From contig JAUCEF010000013.1 in NCBI GenBank assembly GCA_033558025.1, positions 4,705,001-4,769,000 of the forward strand: a DNA stretch of 64,000 nucleotides. The letters run 5' to 3'. This stretch comes from Phytophthora sp. 'mugwort'. Lineage: Eukaryota > Oomycota > Peronosporomycetes > Peronosporales > Peronosporaceae. Positions 10,158 to 20,756 of the stretch are shown here, in pieces (within the stretch, counting starts at the first letter, position 1; each line of letters begins with the position of its first letter). Under the pieces are notes generated by a model. It was not told the DNA's origin, ran no database searches, and was given only the letters and a program-made list of their open reading frames with translations. The position numbers and the translations under genes are program-made.

Positions 10158-11228
10158 ATGGCTGACCGTGTGTTCGAACTGCTGGCGCCTGTGCAAGCGA
10201 CGTTAGAAGCGTCCCCTCTGGCCGTGAAGATATCGGCGGCCGTGGGCTGCCTTGTGCTCTGTCGCCTGGCGCTGCAGCTGCTGAGCTCGCTCTACTCGTT
10301 CTTCCTGCGCCCGGCCAAGAGCCTCAAGGGATTCGGCCAGTGGGGTGTGGTTACGGGCGCCACGGACGGCATCGGCAAGGCGCTAGCCATGGAACTGGCG
10401 CGCAAGGGAATGGACGTGGTGCTGCTGAGCCGTACGCAGAGCCGCCTGGAGGCCGCGCGCGAAGAGATCCTGGCCAAATACCCCAAAGTGCAGGTGGAAA
10501 TCCTAGCCGTGGACTTCAACCGCGTGGATGAGCCCAGCGTGCGTGAGGCACTGCAGAAGAAGCTGGACCAGGTCAAGGATATCGGCGTGCTCTTCAACAA
10601 CGTGGGCGTGTCCTACGATTTCCCCGAGTTCTTCGACCAGCTCTCGGAGGACCGCATGGACAGCCTCATCAAGCTTAACGTGGCCGCCACCACCGTCATG
10701 AGTAAACTGGTGCTGCCTGGCATGGCGCAGCGCAAGCGCGGAGTGATTGTCAACCTGAGCTCCGGTTCGGGCCGCATGGTCGTGCCGCTGCTCAGCGAGT
10801 ACAGCGCCACCAAGAAGTACGTGGAGCAGCTGACACTGTGCCTTGCGGCCGAGTACGCCGCCAAGAACGTGCAAATCCAGTGCCATGTGCCGATGTTCGT
10901 GTCCACCAAGCTGGCCAAGATCCGCCATTCGAGCTTCATGGTGCCGTCGCCCGCTACGTATGCGCGCGCGTCGGTGGCTCAGCTGGGCTACGACACGCTC
11001 ATCTCGCCCTATTGGCCCCACGCGCTGCAGATCTGGTTGTACGAGAGCGCCCCCACGTGGCTGCTCGCCAAGGTAATTACTAGCAGCAGCGTGGGAAACG
11101 CCGCCGTTTTTCGACTAGCTCTCTGACTGGCGATTGTGTTTTGTTTTGCTGTGCAGGGCGCCATGATGACTCACCTATCGCTGCGCAAGCGTGCGCTCAA
11201 GAAGCTCGAGGCTAAGAAGAACCAGTAG
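10158..11228 (+). CDS. Very-long-chain 3-oxoacyl-CoA reductase / 17-beta-HSD12-type SDR
   Basis: Two exons, 10158-11072 and 11157-11228; the intron of 84 bp runs GTAATT...GTGCAG. The product is about 328 residues. After an N-terminal membrane helix comes the Rossmann motif TGATDGIGKA, then NNVGVSYDFP, a catalytic Ser in LSSGSG, and the catalytic YSATK (YxxxK). A hydrophobic C-terminal part and a final KKNQ, a KKxx-type ER retrieval signal, come last; the second exon supplies that signal. In the family this enzyme does the first reduction step of fatty-acid elongation at the ER, using NADPH. Start 10158 (MADRVFELL) was chosen because it gives the usual N-terminus; an upstream in-frame ATG at 10062 would add 32 residues. 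Steroid-type substrates are possible but less likely. Confidence 0.92.
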
Positions 11229-12754
11229 ACAGGCTCCGATTAGCGAGTATCGGGCTCGTTATCCCGCAGGAGTCCACTGGATAAACTTCGGAAAACTGCC
11301 ACGGTTCGACAATCAATGCTACGTGGTCGCTTGAAACGCTTGCCTTTTAAATTCTTTGTTAGCACCGCGCTCTACATTCTTTGGTCGCCAACGAAAGCGT
11401 CCGATCGTTCTGTCGCGATAAGCAGCGCCCGTGGCCTCGTGGAGGGCACGGACATTCGTCGATCCGCCGGTGTAATTTCATCATCCGCTGTCGTCATTCC
11501 TGCGGCAGTCGAGCGCTTCAAGTCCAAGCCAACATGGCGCGTCGACCTCGGGCCGTCGTGTTGGGTAAAACTTTTTTTTTTTTTTTGGGGGGGGGGGGGG
11601 GCAATTGCCCACTGTCAGTGGCCCATTAGGACCCAGTTTGAGTGGCTGGCGCCAGTTCGGTCTTGCCGCGATCGTCACAGTCGCCACTGCTCATTCGAAA
11701 CGCTCGGCACCACGGCCCATCTCGCTGATCTGCGATCCGGACAAATTGACTCAATTAGCTGAGCCACGGCGCTTGTGTCGATTTTCGGAGTGCTTATCAC
11801 CGCGTGCTACTATAACTCGGAATTCGGAGCGGCGATCACGGCGATCGTCTCGCCGCGACGGTCTCTGCAACACCAGCAAACATTTTCTCCAGAAAAGCCA
11901 GCGAACATGAGCAGCGACTCAAGTGAGCGACAAGAGAACTCAGCGGCGACCATTTTGTGCGCCGATTTCCCAGTGCGAGTGAGCCGGCTCACCAACAACG
12001 AAGGCACAGTTTATAGGATATTGATTTTTTTAGTTCTTATGCGAAAGCCATGCGAGAATCCCGGACAAAAGATCTTTCAGCGTCGCAGCGGCCCGCGGCA
12101 GCCTGGATAGGAACCTAATCTGTGTTGCTGGTCACATGGTGACCCACCGTGGTGGCCGCAGCCGTCAGCTGACGGCTTCGGCGAATTTTAGCTGCAAAAT
12201 TGTACATATCTCCCAGCTGCTCCGCTGCTGTTGAGAGCTAGACTATCCCCCCCAGCAGTAGATGCCCGAGATGGTCACCATGCAACGCAGCCCTAGACAG
12301 CAAGAAGCACCAGGTGGTGGCATTTCAGGCAGCGGCGTTCCGATCCGAATGCCGCAAGGTATACCTGCGGCTGCGTTTGGCCATAGTGAATCAAGGCGAG
12401 CTCTGCCGTGCTAGTCCGACCTCTCGCACGCGATTTCAAATCGCCAAACCTGTTTGCGTCCAATGTTAGGTACGATCCAGACTGCGATTGACCAGATTGC
12501 TCTTCATTTAACTGGGTCTCAGTATGGTTCAACAAACTTCATGACTTGTTATATCCCATCTACCTTCGATATTATATTTCATTATCCGAGACGGTACCGT
12601 TGCTGCCCGCCACGACTTCCGCACGCATGTGAAATTGAGCAGTGCCTTTTCTGCCGCCAAGCTCAACGTTGCCAACTCGCTCATAGTTGCTTTTCCTCTA
12701 AGAGTGCGCAAGTTGCCCGGATTTAGCCCGCTTAGGTTCGCGCAGATTTTCACG
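11229..12754. other. Intergenic region with a T/G homopolymer pair
   Basis: No convincing gene on either strand. The notable element is a run of about 16 T followed by about 14 G at 11571-11600. The open frames here have no domain or motif and are judged chance. Confidence 0.5.
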
Positions 12755-14278
12755 ATGGGCCTGGAGGATCTCAGTATCTCGGCCGGGGAAAGCCCCGCTG
12801 CCGAGCGGTTCGTTGACGCTAAGGCCGTCGCACCCGCCGCCTCATCGCCGACCGCCTCCGCGGCTCCCATCGAGTCCGAGGCTGCGGCATTGCGACGCCG
12901 CACATCCATCCCCAGCACGTTCTCCTTCGGCGGCGTAGACCACGCTATCCCGGCCGCAGACGAGGGCCAGCGCCGCTGGCGAAGCTTTGACGCTGCGGTC
13001 GCTGGCGACTCAGCTGCGTCCTCGGCGCTCGATCAGCTCACGCGCCGCATCCAGCAGGAGTCCAAGCACGTGCTTAAGCGCAAGGCCCGCCTGTCCAAGC
13101 GTCGTGAGCTCTTGCGCAGCGTGAGCTGCTTGCTCAGCTCTAGCCGCCGCGACCAGGTTGCACTGCTTCAAATGCAGCTCATGGCCGAGGTAGCCACGGG
13201 AAACCGCTCGCTGGCTGTGCTTAGCGACATGCGCACGCTGCTCGCGCTGGACGAGGCCGACGACTTGACCACCGGGTCGCAGCGCCACCGGGGCAGCTTC
13301 GCCGCCAGCCAAACGCTACTAGACGGCATCGAGCAGTCAGACCGCGCGCTGGCTGAGGACTGGATGAGACAGGTACTTCATCTTCAGTCTAGCTATCTGG
13401 GCAAGCTGATGGAGCTGCACAGCCAGAAGAACCTACAGCTCAGCATCGTCACGCTCGAACAACTGCTGGACAAGGTGGACAGGATCTCCGCTAAGGACGA
13501 GCCCACGGCCGAACTCGTGCGCTTCGAGAAGCTTCTGAGCCGCCAGAAACTGCTTAAACCCGAGCTTAAGAAGGCGCTGGACAAGCTCTGCCTGGATACC
13601 ATGCGCTCCTTCACGCGCGCCAGCAGCCAGCCGGGACCCAAGACAGTTTTTGACGACAGAGAGCCCCGCGACGTCATGCAGTCGCTGGTCCAGGAAATTG
13701 TGAACGCCGTGGCATCGGAGGCCAAGCTGGACAAGACCCGCCTCCCTGCCCTGCGTGTATTTGTGGAGCACATGGTGTTCAGTCGCCTCGCTTGCGCGTG
13801 CTACCGTGGCACTGCCGCTGATCTGGACGAGCTCAATGCTTCATGGCGCGAACACGCCGCCAAGATGCGCGAAATGAGCCTCGCGGAGGTCGGAGTCCCG
13901 GTGGAAATTCCCAAAGAGGCCAATCAGCAGGAGATTTTCAGCGAAACTATCGCTGCTTTTAACAAGATGCCGCACCTGGTGCCCTCCAGTGTGCTGTCTT
14001 CCTTTATGCGTGCTGTGTGCACGTTGTACCGCGGGGCCAAGGAAGGACTTGGTTTGGACAGCAGCTGCATTTCGGCTGATGTTCTGCTTCCGCTGCTGGT
14101 ATACGTGCTCAGCCGCTGCGAGCTGCCGCACCTGCACTCGCAGGTGTATCTGATGGAGCAGTACGCCATCGACGAGACCCAGGATGGATCGGAGACCGCC
14201 TACTACTTGGCTTGTTTGCAGGCTGCCATGGGCTACATCATGGGTTACTGCACCACTGAAGACGCCCAGTCTCAGTGA
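12755..14278 (+). CDS. VPS9-domain protein (putative Rab5-type GEF)
   Basis: A single-exon 507-residue protein. Start chosen at ATG 12755 (MGLEDLSIS), the first ATG of the frame. Residues 1-80 are Ala/Ser/Pro-rich and likely disordered. The middle is helical with charged heptads (QQESKHVLKRKARLSKRRELL). Residues about 330-500 fit a VPS9 domain: ISADVLLPLLVYVLSRCEL, PHLHSQVYLMEQY, then ETAYYLACLQAAMGYI. In the family this domain exchanges GDP for GTP on Rab5/Vps21 GTPases and drives early endosome fusion. I see no RING, SH2, Ras-association or ankyrin part that would place it in a named subfamily. Confidence 0.85.
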   Translation: MGLEDLSISAGESPAAERFVDAKAVAPAASSPTASAAPIESEAAALRRRTSIPSTFSFGGVDHAIPAADEGQRRWRSFDAAVAGDSAASSALDQLTRRIQQESKHVLKRKARLSKRRELLRSVSCLLSSSRRDQVALLQMQLMAEVATGNRSLAVLSDMRTLLALDEADDLTTGSQRHRGSFAASQTLLDGIEQSDRALAEDWMRQVLHLQSSYLGKLMELHSQKNLQLSIVTLEQLLDKVDRISAKDEPTAELVRFEKLLSRQKLLKPELKKALDKLCLDTMRSFTRASSQPGPKTVFDDREPRDVMQSLVQEIVNAVASEAKLDKTRLPALRVFVEHMVFSRLACACYRGTAADLDELNASWREHAAKMREMSLAEVGVPVEIPKEANQQEIFSETIAAFNKMPHLVPSSVLSSFMRAVCTLYRGAKEGLGLDSSCISADVLLPLLVYVLSRCELPHLHSQVYLMEQYAIDETQDGSETAYYLACLQAAMGYIMGYCTTEDAQSQ

Positions 14279-14492
14279 GTGCCGTGAAAAGAAACCTGAA
14301 TCATGTTCGTGAACAGAACGGCGGAGCTTCTCCGTCATTATTTAAGCTATTATGTAACAATACAACACGAATCTTTATCGTCAACGCGCGTGGCATGATT
14401 CTGGTTTGCTGCTGTGTGCGCTCTTTCAGACTGCGGAGTGTGTTGAGGTCTGTTTCTCTATAGCAAAGTCGAGATACGACGCGCGGAGCAAG

Positions 14493-15593
14493 TCACTGCA
14501 ACGAGTCGATCCAATGTCGAACGTTAGCGACCGAGCTCTCAAGGTCTGCAGCGCAAGAAGCATCGTTAGTATCAGCAATATTGATGATATCGTCAAACGG
14601 AACTAATTTTGACTTACTGATGGAATTACAGCGCTGCAACCAGGGCGATTCGAGCAGTGTATCGGCTGAGGCGCGGTCCAGCGGGTTCTTTTGCAGACAC
14701 TGCTGCAGGAAGTCGCAGAAGTCCTGCGAAAAGTACTGTGGCGAAAGAGCAGGCGGCGGCGCTTCCAGCACGCTTTGCAGCATATCGATGCACGTCTTGT
14801 GCTTCGGGTACGGGTAGACGCCCGTGGCGGCCTCCATGAGCACGAGGCCAAGGCTCCAGATGTCCGAGCTGTAGCTGTACTGTGTGTGCTGAATTCGTTC
14901 GGGCGACATATAGCGGAAGGTACCAACGAAAGTGCCGCACATGGCTGCAAAAAACAATCGTGCAAGGGTCAGAAGCGATAGTCGATGAAGCAGTTTCTAT
15001 GGGTTAACTGTACCGATGGAATTGCCGAGCTCGGAGGCGATACCGAAGTCCGAGAGTTTAACGTGGCCTTGGCTGTTGAGCAAAATGTTGGGCGGCTTAA
15101 TGTCGCGGTGGACGCGCTTGTTGGTCTTGAGATACGAGAGCGCGTGGAGGATCTGGAAGGCTACACTGGCCAAAACTTGCTCAGGAATGGTACCGAGCTG
15201 GTGAATGACGTTTTCGAGCGAGCCGCCGTCCATGAATTCGAGAGCGAGCACCACGGCTCCGTCACGGAGGAATGCACCGAAGAAAGTCACGAGACACGGA
15301 CATTTCGAGTCGAAGAGCGCGTTGATCTCCCGGATAATCTGTTCCCGTTTGGTCTTGTCGTACATGTTGATCATCTTGAGGGCCAGCGGCGTGTCGGTAG
15401 GTCGGTGACGTGAACGCAGTACGCAGCCGCTGGCTCCTCGGCCGATCACCTGTCCGCCCCATTCCAGCTCTTCCGGTACGACGCTGAAAGCACGACCTGT
15501 TCCCTTTCGCACGACCCCCGTGGACGTGATGGCGTATTTGCCTTTGACGTAGGCGCCGGCACCGGCGATAAAAGAGTTCTCGAGGTTGTTCAT
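14493..15593 (-). CDS. MAP kinase kinase (MEK-like dual-specificity kinase)
   Basis: Two exons, 15593-15014 and 14944-14493, with a 69-bp intron (GTACAG...TTTGCAG); 343 residues. Kinase motifs in order: glycine loop IGRGASGCV, ALKM lysine, HRDIKPPNILL catalytic loop, DFGIASELGNS, then the activation segment running into GTFVGTFRYMSPERI across the splice junction, DIWSLGLVLMEA, and DRASADTLL. RDIKPPN with FVGT..YMSPER is characteristic of MAPKKs. The usual S/T-xxx-S/T phosphosites between DFG and FVGT are represented by the NSIAMCGT region. The C-terminal tail is short and acidic. It probably phosphorylates a MAP kinase; which cascade cannot be told. Confidence 0.92.
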
Positions 15594-16344
15594 GCTCCAG
15601 TTCGACGGCTAGCGCTCGGAAATACAGGCAGGTGTGAACGGAGGAGGCGATCGAGATCTGACAGCGCCTTTTCCGGTATCAAGGGACTCGCGAAGGCGTT
15701 CCGGGGGTCGTCTCAGAAGCGTAAGCTGCCTTGAGCGCTCCACGCGTGCTTTACTGGCCCCTTCGGCGTTGACAGACGTTACGTGCCACGGCGGGAGGCA
15801 GAAGGAAGCGTACACGTCCTGTTCGAGCACTGCACACTGAAGCGGATGCGTATTAATAACGAGGTGCCAAGGACGCAACGCCTGAATATTGCCAGCGCTG
15901 GCCGTTGTGTGAGCACCCCGTGAGGGCAGACCATGGATGAAAGCGAGTTGAAGCTGTTGGAGTTTCATGTGGGCAGCCATCGCCCAGTCAGCTTGCTCCG
16001 ACACTCTCTGAACTACGAAGACAGACGAGAATGAGACGCCTGTCATGATGAATGAAGTAGCGCTCATTTCATCGCGTCAGATTGGCTCCTTGCTACCTGC
16101 GCAGAGGCCTACAAGGAGAATGGAGAACTGAAGTTGAAGGTGCCCGAACGTGCTCGTCGCCATGTCGATATCTTTAGGAGCGCCGTCTTCATGGTCTGAT
16201 ACCGGGTATCCGATATCTTTAGAAAAGCCTTGAGTCATGATGTCCAAACTTCATGGTGATCATCTTGCCTCCGTAATAATTGATCACTATTCCTTTTCCC
16301 CGCTACCAGCTACCCTCTCTAACCACCAGATTCCCGACAACAAG
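15594..16344. other. Intergenic region upstream of the MAPKK and first Cys-rich gene
   Basis: Contains the divergent upstream regions of the MAPKK (minus) and of the secreted Cys-rich gene (plus). A minus-strand open frame at 15609-16067 has no motif and is judged chance. No other feature seen. Confidence 0.4.
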
Positions 16345-16722
16345 ATGCGCGTGCTCCAGATTACCGGATTGACACTGCTTTGGGTCTGGACGGGGGTTAT
16401 AGGCGCGACGACCCCGACCTGTGTAGACCAGGTGAATTCTGGCGACAAAAGCGTCGGAATTTCAGGAGAATACACTGCGACTTGCCCCATGCCCGGCGGC
16501 TTGGGCTGTTTCGGCGATAATGGCTGTCGCTTCTGCAAGGCGTTCCTCACACCGCAGAGCGCCCACCTAATTGCGTGCTCGACGACAACGACCACAGCTC
16601 CGACTGCTTCGGTGACTCCGACTGTGACCCCAAAAGCGGCGACCCCAGCGCCGACACCGACTGTGGCTGCTGCGGCGAACACAAGTGACGATGACTGCAT
16701 CGAGGCCCTCACGGTCGCCTAA
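16345..16722 (+). CDS. Small secreted Cys-rich protein (single-domain member of the local family)
   Basis: 125 residues from ATG 16345. The N-terminus MRVLQITGLTLLWVWTGVIG is a clear signal peptide. It is followed by one Cys-rich module of about 55 residues with the pattern C-x4-VNSGDKSVGIS-x7-C-x7-GCF-x5-CRFC-x6-PQSAHL-x2-C, and then a Thr/Ala/Pro-rich tail likely to be O-glycosylated. The same module recurs in the genes at 18238 and 19824, so this is the shortest of three local paralogues. No membrane segment or GPI signal is visible at the end, so it is probably released. No named family was recognised. A role at the host interface or in the cell wall is inference from secretion and clustering. 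Confidence 0.8.
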   Translation: MRVLQITGLTLLWVWTGVIGATTPTCVDQVNSGDKSVGISGEYTATCPMPGGLGCFGDNGCRFCKAFLTPQSAHLIACSTTTTTAPTASVTPTVTPKAATPAPTPTVAAAANTSDDDCIEALTVA

Positions 16723-16937
16723 CTGGGGGACGACTACCAAGCCTGTTTCTATGCACCTTACCACAACACCTTACACTACTTTATGAACATTCAAGCCGTT
16801 TTCGACTTGCAAATTGACAAGACATAAACAAAAAACTGATGTATACTAACTGCGTATTATACGTGAGATTGTTATCAATCGTGAGTGATGGTCGCCCTTC
16901 TTGCCGTTGGCACTGGCACACATTTTACAGGAAACCA

Positions 16938-17852
16938 ATGCAAACACGCTCGAAACCTACAGCGTCTCGCTTGCTTTGCATTAAACAGGCATTAAGTAGG
17001 TACTTCTGCAGTAAATTGTCCGTTCAGGACGCCGAAGACCCCGTCCAATTCCGCGCTCAGATGCTGCTTCACGACAATGAGGACGAAGACGTAAGCATTG
17101 AAATTAAACATGACAAGGATCAAGTGGCAAAACGCAAGACAATCGACAAATTTCACGTGGGGGTTTCGAATGCAGCGTACGTGACCCAGCTAGCACTGAT
17201 ACTCGACGCATGGCATTCGAGCGGCGTGAACCCGCTCCGTTCATTGTCGACCGACACGGACGAAGTAACCGAAGCCTCGAGCCAGGCCATTGAAGGCGTG
17301 ACTCCCGAGTTCACCAACCGACAGAGAGTTCTTGAGGTCTCTGTAGATGTCATCCAAGCGTTCTTTGTTGCGGTCGAGGGCGGTGTGGATAAAGATGCTT
17401 TAATGGCGACGACGCAACTCGTAGACGAGATAGGGGGCGCGCGTGGACTTTTGACCTTGTTGGGCTTCCAGCAGACCGTGGGAAGTCGCAATCTGGCCCC
17501 CCTTACGCTTCAGCAATGTCTTCACGCGTTCAACAAGCGACATACACCTGGTGAGTCACTCACGGTCGGTGCGCGAGCGTTCAGCAAACATTGTGCCAGA
17601 AGTTCGAGTGGCTGGTGGGGCGAGCTGAAGGGGAACGATGATGCCAAGAACTTGCGAGCCAAGAGCAAAGTCCACGAGCTCCTAGCTACTGCTACATGGA
17701 AAAACATTCACGCTCTCCCGCACGCTCATGCGACGATGGAAATCCGCAACGCATTGGGGTACGGGGCCCGATGGGACGCGGAGACCAGAACTTTCAGAGG
17801 TTTTCTCGAGCCGCCTATGCTCAATGGCCATGAGATCAAGTGGAGACACTAA
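16938..17852 (+). CDS. Conserved-looking protein of unknown function
   Basis: Single exon. Start ATG 16938 (MQTRSKPTAS) gives 304 residues with a basic N-terminus that could be a mitochondrial presequence; an ATG at 16839 would add 33 residues. The body has a helical region (VGVSNAAYVTQLALILDAWH; DVIQAFFVAVEGGVDKDALM) and ends with a compact motif-like C-terminus: HAHATMEIRNALGYGARW, then FRGFLEPP and GHEIKWRH. That ending reads like a conserved domain edge, but I cannot name the family. It interrupts the secreted-protein cluster and has no signal peptide. Confidence 0.7.
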   Translation: MQTRSKPTASRLLCIKQALSRYFCSKLSVQDAEDPVQFRAQMLLHDNEDEDVSIEIKHDKDQVAKRKTIDKFHVGVSNAAYVTQLALILDAWHSSGVNPLRSLSTDTDEVTEASSQAIEGVTPEFTNRQRVLEVSVDVIQAFFVAVEGGVDKDALMATTQLVDEIGGARGLLTLLGFQQTVGSRNLAPLTLQQCLHAFNKRHTPGESLTVGARAFSKHCARSSSGWWGELKGNDDAKNLRAKSKVHELLATATWKNIHALPHAHATMEIRNALGYGARWDAETRTFRGFLEPPMLNGHEIKWRH

Positions 17853-18237
17853 CCAAGTGGTCTAGTATTATTGTTTGATGACGGAACGAGCGAGGAAGCA
17901 GGCAATAGACGTTGCGGCCGTTGAGGTTGGGACGTCTTGGGTCGTTTCGCGATGAAAGTATCTGGATACAGCGACCAACTTAACACAGCAAAGCACAACC
18001 AGGTTTCTCTATTATCCTTAAAGAGAGACACCTACTTTAACGTGAGGTCAAGCGGAGAACGTGCTTGAACTTGTCCTGTGTTGGGATCCGTTTGAGTTTC
18101 CAGTGGTTTCGAGCTGTCATCGTTCTTCTCACTCTACGTGCCGACTCATCCTGAAGGCCGCCTTGTCGTTCATTCTTTGTGGAGTTGCGGTGCATTCATT
18201 AGCCAATTGGCGCACTGCTTCAAACTCGAGTAACGTG
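17853..18237. other. Intergenic region before the second Cys-rich gene
   Basis: Upstream region of the gene at 18238. The plus frame is open from 18061 but the first ATG giving a signal peptide is 18238, so 18061-18237 is taken as 5' untranslated. Nothing else seen. Confidence 0.4.
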
Positions 18238-19446
18238 ATGCGAGTACTTCAGCTCTCAAGCGCATGCTTCCTGGTGCTTGCTGCGCTCAGTGCAGGGACC
18301 AGCACAGAAGCAGCTACTTCGTGCGCTAACAGGGTGTCGACCGGTGACCAAAGCATTGGGATCAGCGCAGTGGAGGACGCCTCCTGTGCGACTGGTGGCT
18401 TGGGGTGCTTCACGTCTGGAGAACAATGCCGGTTCTGCAGGAAGTCTAAATCCAGCCAGGCCGAGCACCTCGAGTTGTGCTCCGAGATCCATTCCTCATC
18501 TTCAGCGAGGGAGACCACGAAGATCACGTCTGAGACAACGACGACAAGCACAGAAGAATCGACTATTAATTGCTTGTCGTTCGTCTCGGTTGGGGACCAA
18601 GGTGTGGGCATTTCAGCCGTGGCAGCTACAAGTCCCACCTGTGTTGCAAACGGTTTAGGCTGCTTCCAGACTGGGCAGTGCCGCTTTTGCCAGTCAAGAT
18701 CGACCACGCAGAGCGCTCCCTACCTTAAGTGCGCAGACATAGGCGGAAGCTCGGCAAGTGCGCCGACATCAGCCCCGGTATACACCCCATCTCCTACCGC
18801 AGCCTCGACTAGCACAACTTGCTCGTCCGTTGTTTCACGATCAGGACTGGAAGGAATCTCGTACGTCTCGGAAAGCCGCTGCAATGTCGCTTCTCCGACG
18901 CTTCTGGGCTGCTCCGCTCGGACTTCATGCCGTCTATGCCGCAACTACAAAAACGAAGCCAATCAGTACCTCGTTAGCTGCAAAGTCCTGAAAGACCAAG
19001 GAGCTACTGAGAGCGCGACGGTTAATTCGCCAACCACGGGGACTAGTAAGACGGAATCGGTAGTGATTGACTCGTCAGCACCTGATACTATCGTGCAGAG
19101 TTCTGGAAAGCTCACGATTTCGACTGAGTCAACAGCGGACGTTGTAAACAAAGCAGCGGGTGCGTCCGTTCCGATCGCTGCAGCTGCCGCCGCTGTGGCC
19201 GTCCTCGTGGTGGTAATGATGAGCGTCATGTACGTCAAAGGCCGTCGTGATCCCTATGACGAGCCTATGACCCCCGAAGATTGCCCGGACGGCGATTTGT
19301 TGACCCCCCATGGTGGCCGTGGTTATACGCCGCGTGAGGGTTCGCTAGTGATGGTGGTGAGTCAGTCGTCGATTGCTACTTTATAATTCTAGTGATGTGC
19401 TCAGGTGATCGGCACTCTCGACGTCGATCCGGAGCCTGTAGTCTAG
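18238..19446 (+). CDS. Type I membrane protein with three Cys-rich modules (family member 2)
   Basis: Start ATG 18238, signal peptide MRVLQLSSACFLVLAALSAG. Ectodomain: module 1 (CANRVSTGDQSIGIS ... CRFC ... QAEHLELC), module 2 (CLSFVSVGDQGVGIS ... CRFC ... QSAPYLKC), and a divergent module 3 (CSSVVSRSGLEGIS ... LGCSARTSCRLC ... YLVSC), separated by Ser/Thr-rich linkers. A membrane helix near residues 310-335 (PIAAAAAAVAVLVVVMMSVMY) is followed by a basic stop-transfer YVKGRRD and an acidic/Pro cytoplasmic tail. A 48-bp intron 19357-19404 (GTGAGT...GCTCAG) is proposed; it gives the tail IGTLDVDPEPVV. Without splicing the frame ends at 19386. Modules 1 and 2 match the gene at 16345, and modules 1 and 3 match the gene at 19824. 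Confidence 0.78.
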
Positions 19447-19823
19447 AGCACAACAGAAAGCCCTTTCTCGTCGTGCTTCGATCACTCTTTGAGAGTACTA
19501 CGTAAATATGAATATGCTATTCATTTCGCAATATCTCGATATTATGAAAGTGCTCAATTTAAGTCAACAAGGCTGGCCAAAACAAAAATTTCCCGTAAGT
19601 CGGATATAACGCCTAGCATCGGCAGTCATTCTGCAGTCGCAAAAAGCCGTTTTATTTGCCGCGAGAAAGTTCCCAACGTTCACTACTTTTTTTTTCAAGG
19701 CGACGATGCTTGATCGCATACTTCATCCCATAAGTGTGCAATATCCACCACCTACACTTTTCAGGATCAGGTCTTAAGGCATTTTCGTTTTACCCCCCCC
19801 CCCCCCCCTTGAGTCACATCAAA
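19447..19823. other. Intergenic region with a poly-C tract
   Basis: Upstream region of the third Cys-rich gene. A run of about 15 C residues at 19793-19808 ends 15 bp before the ATG at 19824. An A/T-rich stretch precedes it. No gene seen. Confidence 0.5.
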
Positions 19824-20688
19824 ATGAAAACCCATCAAGTTATTGCCACCGTGTGGATTGCATTTGCATGCTTCTGGCTGGGAGTGAAGGCAACATCGTT
19901 AACTTTGTGTGCGTCACTCGTGTCAGTTGGTGACCAAGGTGCTGGAATCTCGGCAATTGAAGATGTTTCATGCAGGAATGGTGGCGTAGGCTGCTTCTCG
20001 GACGGGATTTGTCGGTACTGTCAGAAGTCAGCGTCTCCACAAAGTAATCACCTCATGAAATGCAGCAGTGTGACATTAAGTACTCAAACGATAGCACCAA
20101 CACCAACACAACCTGGGAGAGCAACTCCAATAGTCCCAGCTCCCGCTCCTACTGAATGCGCTGCAATTGTGTCGAGGTCGAGCCTTGCTGGGATTTCATT
20201 TGTCATCGATAGGACCTGCAACGTTGGTCGCCCAACGTTGATAGGTTGCGTTGCACTGACGAACTGCCGACTCTGCCGGTACAATGAACGAAGATAACCA
20301 GTTCCTTATCAGCTGTACCGTGCTCCAAAAGACAAAGCCTGGTTCAGTTCGAAGACTGACCCAAGAGGAGATAATGACAAACGCTGAAGACCCCAAACCG
20401 AGGAATTTCACGGGCATTTTACTCAGCTGTGTCGGAGGCATGGCGCTCGTTGTAGCCATTATCAGTCTTGCACACTCAAATATCTGCGGTAAGAGTATTC
20501 CGGTCAATTGTGCAGTTAAAAAGATACAGGGTTGGCGACCGACAACGATATATCAGGGCAAATCTCGAATCTGCAAATTGCAGTCACCTAATGCACCTCT
20601 AGACCTAAAACAACGCAATCAAGCCGGGACAAAGGCTTACCTTTCGACTCCATCGGTTTGGAGATTGATCCACTTATTTCATGAATGA
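19824..20688 (+). pseudogene. Third Cys-rich membrane protein, frameshifted
   Basis: ATG 19824 opens with a signal peptide (MKTHQVIATVWIAFACFWLG) and module 1 (CASLVSVGDQGAGIS ... CRYC ... QSNHLMKC), a Thr/Pro linker, then the divergent module (CAAIVSRSSLAGIS ... CRLCRYNE). At about 20288 the frame breaks: comparison with the paralogue at 18.2 kb shows four extra bases (a GAAC-like duplication). The continuation (EDNQFLISCTVL, membrane helix GILLSCVGGMALVVAIISLA, basic tail) lies in the next frame to 20688. Joined, the layout would match family member 2. Either this allele is a recent pseudogene or the base calls are wrong. A truncated secreted product ending at 20297 is also possible. Confidence 0.7.
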
Positions 20689-20756
20689 TTTTATTTTCAT
20701 TTGCCCTGCACGAAATCTAAGTAGCTTACATGAAATCTTGTGCAGACTCGACTCTC

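Noticed and set aside
15609..16067. Open minus-strand frame of 152 codons upstream of the MAPKK
   Set aside because: No motif, no clear start context, and it covers the promoter region of the kinase gene; judged chance in GC-rich DNA.
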